Shown here in pieces: positions 1 through 6,800 of a DNA stretch of 13,184 nucleotides; the first letter of the stretch is position 1; each line of letters opens with the position of its first letter. The position numbers and the translations under genes are program-made. The stretch lies in the NCBI GenBank assembly GCA_015478575.1, contig JADMIN010000020.1, positions 1-13,184 on the forward strand, read 5' to 3'. The notes beneath the pieces were generated by a model that saw only the letters and a list, made by a program, of their open reading frames with translations, did not search any database and was not told where the DNA came from. The stretch is from Ktedonobacterales bacterium (GTDB taxonomy: Bacteria; Chloroflexota; Ktedonobacteria; Ktedonobacterales; JADMIN01).

Positions 1-1
1 G

Positions 2-922
2 TGGTCGCCAGATGGCGCACGGCTGGCCTTCACGCTGGACCGCGCCGACGATGCCCCCGATATCTGGATATGGGAGCCTGCGACGGGCACCCTCTGGCAG
101 GCGACGCGCAGCGCGCGTGGCGCTCTTCCGCGCGAGCGCTTCGTCGCGCCGGAGCTTGTCCACTACCCGACGTTTGATGGCCGACAGATACCCGCCTTGC
201 TCTTCACGCCGCGCGACCTGGAAGCGCGTGGGCTGCCCGTGGTGGTCTACGTTCACGGCGGGCCAGAGAGCCAGTTCCGCCCAAGCTTCAATCCGGTCAT
301 CCAGTATCTGGTGAACCAGGGGTACGCTGTCCTCGCGCCCAACGTCCGCGGCAGCACCGGCTACGGGTATGCATACCAGAGTTTGGACGACGTGCGGCTG
401 CGTATGGATTCGGTCAACGATCTGCGCCACGCGGCGCGCTGGCTCAGCGACAATGGCATCGGTGATCCGCGCCGCATCGCCGTCATGGGCGGCAGTTACG
501 GCGGCTTCATGGTGCTTTCCGCCCTCACGACCTATCCTGACATCTGGGCCGCGGGGGTGGATATCGTCGGCATCGCCAACTTCGTCACGTTCCTGGAGAA
601 CACCGGCCCGTGGCGGCGCAAGCTGCGCGAGCCGGAGTATGGCAACCTGGAACGCGACCGCGAGTTCTTGGAAGCGATCTCGCCGATCAACGCGGTGGAG
701 CGCATCAGCGCGCCGCTCTTCGTCGTCCACGGCGCCAACGACCCGCGCGTGCCGGTGGGCGAGGCCGAGCAGATCGTGGCGGCGCTGCGCACGCGAGGCG
801 TGCCGGTCGAGTATCTGCGCTTCGAGGATGAGGGCCACGGTCTGCAGAAGCGTGCCAACCGTCTGGTCGCCTATCCCCAGATCGCGCGCTTCCTGGATCG
901 CCACGTGCGCGACCGCGCCTAG
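2..922 (+). CDS. S9 family (prolyl oligopeptidase-like) serine peptidase, 3' part
   Basis: The reading frame is open from the first bases, so the gene starts upstream and only the last 306 residues are present. Residues 1-6 (WSPDGA) are a typical repeat signature of the TolB-like beta-propeller that precedes the catalytic domain in S9 peptidases. The alpha/beta-hydrolase domain follows: oxyanion region VYVHGGPES, then VRGSTGYG, the nucleophile elbow GGSYGG with Ser165 (codon 494-496), the acid Asp247 in HGANDPRVP, and His279 in DEGHGL. The triad is complete, so this is probably an active acylaminoacyl- or dipeptidyl-peptidase-type enzyme cleaving peptides. Whether it has a signal peptide cannot be seen because the N-terminus is missing. 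No other gene lies between it and the rpsP promoter at 1031, so it is probably the end of its own transcript. The family call is firm; the exact specificity is not. Confidence 0.93.
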   Translation, partial: WSPDGARLAFTLDRADDAPDIWIWEPATGTLWQATRSARGALPRERFVAPELVHYPTFDGRQIPALLFTPRDLEARGLPVVVYVHGGPESQFRPSFNPVIQYLVNQGYAVLAPNVRGSTGYGYAYQSLDDVRLRMDSVNDLRHAARWLSDNGIGDPRRIAVMGGSYGGFMVLSALTTYPDIWAAGVDIVGIANFVTFLENTGPWRRKLREPEYGNLERDREFLEAISPINAVERISAPLFVVHGANDPRVPVGEAEQIVAALRTRGVPVEYLRFEDEGHGLQKRANRLVAYPQIARFLDRHVRDRA

Positions 923-942
923 CGCGGACACCAGCGACCGTC

Positions 943-962
943 TGCCGCACCCGTATGCGGCA
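943..962 (+). terminator. Possible terminator hairpin after the S9 peptidase
   Basis: A perfect 7-bp inverted repeat (TGCCGCA 943-949 and TGCGGCA 956-962, 6-nt loop) lies 20 nt after the peptidase stop. No T-run follows, so it is not a classic intrinsic terminator. It may protect the 3' end or help termination. Confidence 0.35.
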
Positions 963-1030
963 ATGGAGCATGGTCGTCATGCGGGCGGGCGGTAGCGCGC
1001 GCCATCTCAGCTTGTTTGCGAGAATGGCCG

Positions 1031-1060
1031 TTGACACCTGTCCACACCGCATGGTATGCT
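1031..1060 (+). promoter_or_regulatory. Sigma70-type promoter of the rpsP-khpA-rimM operon
   Basis: The -35 box TTGACA (1031-1036) is a perfect consensus match. After an 18-bp spacer comes the -10 box TATGCT (1055-1060), which matches four of six consensus positions. Transcription should begin near 1067, giving a leader of about 85 nt before rpsP. This is the strongest promoter seen in the window, as expected for a ribosomal protein operon. Confidence 0.72.
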
Positions 1061-1070
1061 AGTGAGGCTT

Positions 1071-1095
1071 GCCCGGCGGGAATGGAATGCCGGGC
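1071..1095 (+). promoter_or_regulatory. First hairpin in the rpsP leader
   Basis: GCCCGGC (1071-1077) pairs perfectly with GCCGGGC (1089-1095) around an 11-nt loop, immediately after the predicted transcription start. It is followed by CTTTCCCC, a weak pyrimidine tract. It could stabilise the 5' end or act as an attenuator; the tract is not T-rich enough for a confident terminator. Confidence 0.45.
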
Positions 1096-1111
1096 CTTTC
1101 CCCTTATCGCT

Positions 1112-1129
1112 TAGGCGCCACCGCGCCTA
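1112..1129 (+). promoter_or_regulatory. Second hairpin in the rpsP leader, next to the ribosome binding site
   Basis: TAGGCGC (1112-1118) pairs with GCGCCTA (1123-1129) around the loop CACC. It ends five bases before the Shine-Dalgarno GGAGGC (1135-1140) that serves the ATG at 1152. The position suits translational control of S16 synthesis, but I do not recognise a named leader family. Confidence 0.4.
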
Positions 1130-1151
1130 GGTATGGAGGCAGAGTTCGGCA

Positions 1152-1445
1152 ATGGTGAAAATTCGCCTCATGCGTGTGGGCATGAAGGGCGCTCCAAGCT
1201 ATCGCGTCGTGGTAGCGGATGTCCGCTCACCGCGCGATGGGCGCATTATCGAGAACATCGGCTGGTACAATCCCTTGACCGAGCCATCGAGCATCAATAT
1301 CAATCCAGAGCGCGCGCGCTACTGGATGAGCGTGGGGGCGCAGCCTTCAGATTCCGTACGCTCGTTGATGGAGCGCACGGGCATCCTCGCGAAGGTCGCC
1401 AGAGGGACGCCCGCGACACCCGCGACCGCGGTGGAGCAAAAGTAG
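1152..1445 (+). CDS. rpsP: 30S ribosomal protein S16
   Basis: This is the small-subunit ribosomal protein bS16, which binds 16S rRNA and helps assemble the 30S body. The 97-residue product begins MVKIRLMRVG, the family's N-terminus (usually MVKIRLxRxG). Next come SYRVVVADVRSPRDGR, then ENIGWYNP and the helix INPERARYWMSVGAQPSDSV, all diagnostic. The last 18 residues (Ala/Thr/Pro-rich) are a variable tail. GGAGGC at 1135-1140 fixes the start. It is first in an operon with khpA and rimM and is driven by the promoter at 1031-1060. The rpsP-KH protein-rimM order is widely conserved in bacteria, which supports the call. Confidence 0.98.
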   Translation: MVKIRLMRVGMKGAPSYRVVVADVRSPRDGRIIENIGWYNPLTEPSSININPERARYWMSVGAQPSDSVRSLMERTGILAKVARGTPATPATAVEQK

Positions 1446-1478
1446 CGTGCGGCACGACCACGCGACGGAGAGCAACGC

Positions 1479-1736
1479 ATGCACGGCTTGATTCAATTTA
1501 TCGCGCGCAATCTGGTGGATGATCCCGACGGCGTGCAGGTGCGCGTCATCCGCAGCGACCGCTACGCGACCGTGCTTGGGCTGCACGTGAGCAGCGAAGA
1601 CCTGGGCAAGGTGATTGGTAAGCAGGGGCGCGTCGCCAAAGCCATGCGCACGCTCATGCGCACCAGCGCGTCGCTCCAAGGCAAGCAGCATATCGGGCTG
1701 GAGATTGATGACCGAGAGCCACGCCAACCCTACTGA
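1479..1736 (+). CDS. khpA: KhpA-type KH-domain RNA-binding protein
   Basis: The 85-residue product is a single-KH-domain protein of the KhpA (formerly YlqC/UPF0109) family. These bind RNA, often together with KhpB/Jag, and affect cell division and sRNA-linked regulation in Gram-positive bacteria. The start HGLIQFIARNLVDDPDGVQV is typical, and the nucleic-acid-binding GxxG loop is GKQG in VIGKQGRVAKAMR. GGAG at 1467-1470 precedes the ATG by 8 nt. It starts 33 nt after the rpsP stop, and its last 29 nt overlap the start of rimM in another frame, pointing to translational coupling. Length and position between rpsP and rimM match the family exactly. Confidence 0.95.
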   Translation: MHGLIQFIARNLVDDPDGVQVRVIRSDRYATVLGLHVSSEDLGKVIGKQGRVAKAMRTLMRTSASLQGKQHIGLEIDDREPRQPY

Positions 1737-2331
1737 AGCCGCGCCGTCGCCCACCGCGTCACCTGACCACCACCAGAGCGCGCGCGCCGATGACGCCTGG
1801 GCCGCCATTGGCGAGGTCGTGGGGACGTTCGGCATCCGTGGCGAACTCAAGGTCAACCCCCTCACGGATTTCCCCGATCGCTTCCTGCGCACACGCACGC
1901 TCTATATGAGCGAGCCGCGCATGGACGACACGCGCACTCCTCACGATATCGCCCACGCCCGCACGCACAAAGGGCAGGTCATCCTGCGTCTGGCGGGCAT
2001 CGAGACAGTGGATCAGGCTGAGCGTCTGCGTGGCGCGTGGCTCTGGATTCCCACGAGCGAGATCACCCCTCTGCCCCCTGACCAATTCTATCTGCACGAT
2101 GTCGTCGGCTTGCGTGTTGAGGACATGGCCGGGCAATGCCTGGGCGAGGTGAAGGACGTGCTCACCGGCGTCGGCAACGACCTGCTCGTGGTGCGCGCCG
2201 CAACGGATGGGCGCGAGGTGTTGCTGCCCGCGGTAAAAGCCTTTATCAAAACGGTAGATCTCGCGGCGGGGCTGATGCGTGTCGAGCCGATTCCCGGCCT
2301 CTTCGACGAAGGGGCTGATGAAGCCCGCTGA
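1708..2331 (+). CDS. rimM: Ribosome maturation factor RimM
   Basis: RimM binds ribosomal protein S19 and assists late maturation of the 30S head. The chosen ATG at 1708 has GGAG at 1700-1703 and gives 207 residues; in-frame sequence further upstream lies inside khpA and is unlikely to be coding. After a hydrophilic, Pro/Ala/Ser-rich extension of about 30 residues, the RimM N-terminal beta-barrel begins at AAIGEVVGTFGIRGELKV. It continues with GIETVDQAERLRG. The C-terminal PRC-barrel contains YLHDVVGLRV, GEVKDVLTGVGNDLLVV, EVLLPAVKAFI and the end MRVEPIPGLFD. It is slightly longer than the usual 165-180 residues because of the N-terminal extension. trmD and rplS, its usual downstream partners, are not in this window. 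Confidence 0.96.
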   Translation: MTESHANPTEAAPSPTASPDHHQSARADDAWAAIGEVVGTFGIRGELKVNPLTDFPDRFLRTRTLYMSEPRMDDTRTPHDIAHARTHKGQVILRLAGIETVDQAERLRGAWLWIPTSEITPLPPDQFYLHDVVGLRVEDMAGQCLGEVKDVLTGVGNDLLVVRAATDGREVLLPAVKAFIKTVDLAAGLMRVEPIPGLFDEGADEAR

Positions 2332-2370
2332 CCACCACACGCATCCCGCATCGGGTGGAATGGCCAGCAC

Positions 2371-2400
2371 TTGCGGCCACCGCGGGATTTAGCGTATCCT
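2371..2400 (+). promoter_or_regulatory. Possible promoter of the heme A synthase gene
   Basis: TTGCGG (2371-2376) and TATCCT (2395-2400) are separated by 18 bp in the 160-nt gap after rimM. Each matches four of six consensus positions. A separate promoter is plausible because ctaA is functionally unrelated to the ribosomal operon, but read-through from rimM is also possible. Confidence 0.35.
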
Positions 2401-2491
2401 CCATCGTGAGGAGCCGTCGGCCCGCGCCTTGGCAGTCCGCGCGCCTCGCGTTGAGAGCAATGTGTTCACCACATAAGGTCATCATCACCCT

Positions 2492-3547
2492 ATGCAGGAC
2501 AGCATCACCCAACCGCTACGGTCTGGCATCGCGCGGGTGCGTGGCCAACTCCAGTTGTGGCCCTGGCGCCTGATCATGCGGCGCCTCTCCATGGTCACCA
2601 CCGTGGGCATGTTCCTGGTACTCGTTATGGGCACGCTGGTCACCAACAGCGGGTCGGCCCAGGGCTGTGGCAACTCGTGGCCGCTGTGCCACGGCCAGTT
2701 CATCCCACAGTTCGCCGTGAGCACGGCCATCGAGTTCAGTCACCGCGCCGTCACTGGCATCGAGTCGCTGCTCGTCTTCGCGCTGACGGCCGGAGTGCTC
2801 TGGCTCTGGCGTGAGCGCCGAGAGATCCGTATCCTCGCGCCGCTGATGCTCATCTTTCTGCTGGCGCAGGCGGCGCTCGGCGCGCTCGCGGTCAAGTACC
2901 CCCAGACGCCCTCGGTCCTCGCCCTGCATTTCGGCATCTCGCTCATCTCCTTCGCGAGTATCCTGCTCACCGCGCTCTTCATCCACGGCATCAGCGGCTG
3001 GGACCGCCTGCGTGACCGCGCAATTCCCACAGGCTTCCGCCGATTGGTCTTCGGCGTGGCGGTGTATAGCTATGTTGTTGTCTACCTCGGCGCCTATGTC
3101 CGCCATACCAACTCGCAGCTTGCCTGTGTGGACTGGCCGCTGTGCAACGGACGCATCTTCCCCGGCTTCATCGGTGGAGTCGGCATTATGTTCACGCATC
3201 GTGTCGCCGCGCTGCTGTTGACCGTGGGCACCCTCTGGCTCTACCTCTGGTCACGGCACCTGCGTCGTGCCCGCCCTGATCTGTATTGGGGCGCGCTCGC
3301 GGCACTGATCCTCGTGGTCCTTCAGGCGCTGGAGGGCGCGATCATCGTCTATAGCAAGATGGAGGTCTTCAGCACGCTCGCGCACGGTGGGCTAGTCGCG
3401 CTGCTCTTTGGCGCGCTGAGCGCGCTGTGCCTGTATGTGCTGCCGCGCCCACGGACGGTCCGCCAAACCGAGCGGGCGAGTCGCGCTGGGACACTTCCGG
3501 CGCGTGCCACGCTCAGCCGCCGAGCCACCACAGCCACGAAACGCTAA
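2492..3547 (+). CDS. ctaA: Heme A synthase (COX15/CtaA family)
   Basis: This integral membrane enzyme oxidises the C8 methyl group of heme O to make heme A for aa3-type cytochrome oxidases. The 351-residue product has about eight hydrophobic segments arranged as two similar four-helix halves. Its conserved histidines are all visible: His84 in EFSHR (with Glu81), His146 in LHFG, His236 in FTHR and His298 in LAHGG. Both extracytoplasmic cysteine pairs are present, Cys59/Cys66 (CGNSWPLC) and Cys212/Cys218 (CVDWPLC), as in CtaA of Gram-positive bacteria. The last 35 residues form a basic Ser/Thr/Arg-rich tail, making it longer than the usual ~300. AAGGT at 2475-2479 is a distant ribosome binding site, so a later start such as the Met29 codon (2576) is possible. 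No ctaB or oxidase genes are adjacent. Confidence 0.93.
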   Translation: MQDSITQPLRSGIARVRGQLQLWPWRLIMRRLSMVTTVGMFLVLVMGTLVTNSGSAQGCGNSWPLCHGQFIPQFAVSTAIEFSHRAVTGIESLLVFALTAGVLWLWRERREIRILAPLMLIFLLAQAALGALAVKYPQTPSVLALHFGISLISFASILLTALFIHGISGWDRLRDRAIPTGFRRLVFGVAVYSYVVVYLGAYVRHTNSQLACVDWPLCNGRIFPGFIGGVGIMFTHRVAALLLTVGTLWLYLWSRHLRRARPDLYWGALAALILVVLQALEGAIIVYSKMEVFSTLAHGGLVALLFGALSALCLYVLPRPRTVRQTERASRAGTLPARATLSRRATTATKR

Positions 3548-3550
3548 TCG

Positions 3551-3571
3551 TGCCGCGCGGCTGCCGCGCGG
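3551..3571 (+). terminator. GC-rich hairpin after ctaA, possible terminator
   Basis: GCCGCGCGG (3551-3559) pairs perfectly with CCGCGCGGC (3563-3571) around the 3-nt loop CTG, starting three bases after the ctaA stop. There is no T-run, but a 9-bp all-GC stem at this spot may stop transcription or protect the mRNA end. Confidence 0.5.
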
Positions 3572-3792
3572 CGGATCGTGCCCCGCATACCTACCCACGA
3601 GCTTGCCTCGCGCGGGCACGTGGGGCGTCTTGTTGCGCGTAGCGGGGACCCTAGGCCAGTTGGGATGCCCCATTGTCGCGGTTGGGCACTCTTCAGCGCT
3701 GGACGGGGAGAGCGTGGCGTATGGGGGTATTGTCTCTCTGCGCGAGGCGGGGAGCACGCGGAGGCGCCTCAGAGGAAGGTCGAGATGCGCGG

Positions 3793-3842
3793 AAAAACTA
3801 GAAGCCACCAGGGACCCTCTCTACGAGGAATCCATGGTGGCT
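3793..3842 (-). terminator. Rho-independent terminator of the giant repeat gene
   Basis: Read on the minus strand, AGCCACCA (3842-3835) pairs with TGGTGGCT (3810-3803). The loop holds a nested 4-bp stem (CCTC/GAGG). The hairpin is followed by TCTAGTTTTTCC (3802-3791). A stable stem followed by a T-run 50 nt after the stop at 3892 is a good intrinsic terminator. Confidence 0.72.
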
Positions 3843-3891
3843 CCAAGAGCTTTCGGTGAGGAGGAGCCGGAGTTAGCGGCCCCTCATACAC

Positions 3892-6800
3892 CTAGAGCAG
3901 GAAACCATTCCAGGGGCCAAAGCCCTGCTGCTGGCTCACGCTGAAGAGCACCGAGAACGGCGTCTCATGCGCGACCGCGGTAGCGACTTGCACCCAAGGC
4001 GTGGTCACCGAGAGGTTGAGGCTCAGCGCCACAACACCGTGCAGCAGACCGAACAGCGACACTCCGTGAAGGAGCTGGCTGATCGTCGGCAGGTTGAGGC
4101 TCTCGCTATTGCTGATGCTCAGGCCAAGCTTGATGCCCAGACCCTGATCACCGGCAAGGTTGATGTTCGAGGAACCCCAGTTGCCGCCCAGCCCATTCAG
4201 CGACAGGCCGCTCAAAACGGCCGGCGTGCTGAGGCTGGGAGCGCTGAACGTGCTGCCGTTGCCCACATTGGCGCGGAAGCTGGCGAGCGCGGGCTGGCCG
4301 AAAGAGCCAGTGCCGCATCCGCAACCCGAATTCCCTCCCCAGGGGAAGAAGTACTCGGGATAGTTGTAGGCGTAGGCCTCCGAGTCCGTGGCACCATGCT
4401 GCGTGAGATCTTGGTCCACGGAGTTGTTGGATTCGTTGGAAGCGTACTGGTCGGATGAGCCGCACCACCAGCAGCCGCACGAGCAATTGTGGCTCAGGTT
4501 GACGTTGGTGGCCTGGCCGCGGAGGCCGACCAACGACGTCTGGTTCGCATGCTGGACGGAGGCCGCCGTGGCGATCGCCGTCGCGTTCTGCTGACCACCG
4601 AAGCACCCAAAGTCGCACCCCCAGAAGAACGGCAGACCGACGTTTTCCGCATCCGCGTAGACGTAAGCTGGCGCATCCTGGTGAATGTTCTGGTTGACTT
4701 CGTTGTCAGTGGTGTTGTAGGCGTCTTGGTACGTGCTGTTCCAGAAGTCGCAGCCGCAACGGCCACCGACGTTCAGGTTCGTGGCCGAACCGTAGACACC
4801 ATTCGCCTGGTACTGGCTGGCCGTCTGGACCGGAGCCGCGCCGGCGATCGCCGTCGCGTTCTGGGAGCCGGCGAAGCCGCAGCCGCCACACACATCCCCA
4901 GGAACCCAGATGAGGCTGGGATAGTTGTAGGCGTCCGCCTCTACATAGCTGGGAGCATCCTGATGGATGGTCTGGTAGCCGCCGTCAGACTCGCCATTGT
5001 AGGTGGTGTTGTCGGCGTACTGGTCAGGTGAGCTTGCGCCCAGGCTGACGTTGGTGGCCGTTCCCACCACTTTGTCGGACTCGAACTGGCTGGCCAGTTG
5101 GCGTGGCGCCGCGACCGCAACCGCGAACGCTTGCTGATGGCCACCGAAACCGAAACCCCAGTTCTCCGCATCGGCGGTGACGCCGTAGTCGTTGCCATCG
5201 AGGGAGGCGTTCTGGGTGATCTCCTGCGAAGGGTAGTTCTCGGTGTCGTTGTTGGCATCCTGCGTGCCCCAGTTGAAGCCTTCGCACGAGCAGCTAGTGC
5301 CGAGCCAGGTGTTGAGCGCCTGGCCACTCACGTTGCCGAGGTAGACTTGGGAAGCCGACTGGATCGGCTGCGCCGCGGCAATCGCCGTGGCATTCTGAAC
5401 GCTCCCGAGGCCATGCTGGCTGCCGCAGCCACACTCATCCCAGATGATCGAATCGCTGGGATAGTTGTAGGCATAGGCGGTCACATCGCTCGGGGCCCTC
5501 TGCGTGATCTCTTGGCTGGGATCACTCTCTACGTAGTTGTCAGCGTACTGGACGTTGTCGTTGCCCCACTGGTCGCAGCCACAGGAATGGCTGGCGCCGG
5601 TGAAGATGTTGACCGCGGAGCCACTCACGCTGTCCAGCATCACCTCGTTGGCGGTCTGGACGGGCGCGGAGGTGGCGATGGCGGTGGCGTTCTGGACGTT
5701 GTCAGAGCTGGAGCCGAAGCCCAAGCTGTCGCAGATGTCGAGGCAGTAGATGCTGGGGTTGTTCTCCGCATCGGCGGTCACGTCCGCGCCAGCATTCTGC
5801 GTGATGTCCTGCGAAGGGCCGGTGTACACGTAGTTGCCGTAGTCGTTCTCATGACCCTGATAGCTCGGGCCCGAGGCGCTGAGGTTGATGTTGGTCGCTT
5901 GACCGGAGGCGTTGACGAGCATCGCCTCGCTCGCGCGCTGGACGGGAGCCGCGGCGGCAACCGCCGTGGCGTTCTGGATGTTGTTGGTGCCGAAGCTGCC
6001 CCAGGTGTTCTGGCCGCAGCCGCAGCCCTGCCACGTGTTGGTGTTCCACATGCCGAGGCCGAAGCCGAAGCCGTTGTTGTACGCATCCGCCTCAACCGTG
6101 GCCGGGGCGTTCTGCGTGATGTTCTGGTTGTCTTGGTTGTTGCTATAGGTCTGGTTCTCGGCATCCTGCGAGCGATAGCCGAAGCTGTCGCACGAGCAGC
6201 CGGAGCTGAGGTCGGTGTTGATCGCCTGGCCGGTCACCTTGAAGCCCATGCGCTCGCTGGCGGACTGAGTGGGATCAGCGATGGCTGTGGCCTGGGCGCG
6301 CTGGGAATTGCCGAAGCCAATGACGGAGTTCTCCGCATCGGCGGTCGCATCGGATTTGGCGTGCTGGTCAATGGTCTGGGTGTCGTCACCGCTGTTGGTG
6401 GTGACATTGAACGCGAACTGATCGGTGTTGCCGCCGAGGCCGACATTGGTCGCAATGCCGGAGACGTAGGCCGCCGAGAGCTCGCTGGCGGACTGTTTGG
6501 GAGCGGCGACCGCGATGGCCGTCGCATACTGGTGGTTGCCGAAGCCGAAGGCGTCGTTGGTCGCCGTGGCCGTGGCATCCGAATGGCCGTTTTGGGTGAT
6601 GTCTTGATCGGTCTCGTTGGTCGTCGTGTTGATGGCCGTCTGCGAGCCATGGTCGCTGAAGAGGCACTCGCAGCCAAAGCCAAGCGCGTAGTTGTTGGCC
6701 GAGCCGGTGACGATATTCAGGGCACCCTGAACAGCGATCTGGCTGGGCTGGGCGATAGCAACCGCCGTCGCGGATTGCTGGTTGCCGAAGCCGAAGGCGT

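Larger units (their letters stand above)
3548..3891. other. Non-coding gap between convergent ctaA and the giant repeat gene
   Basis: No credible gene is seen. The gap holds a perfect GC hairpin just after ctaA, a 10-bp palindrome GAGGCGCCTC (3761-3770), and the terminator of the minus-strand gene. The genes on either side converge here. Confidence 0.6.

Noticed and set aside
1759..3199. Long minus-strand ORFs opposite rimM and ctaA
   Set aside because: The plus strand carries conserved family motifs throughout; these are GC-rich shadows.
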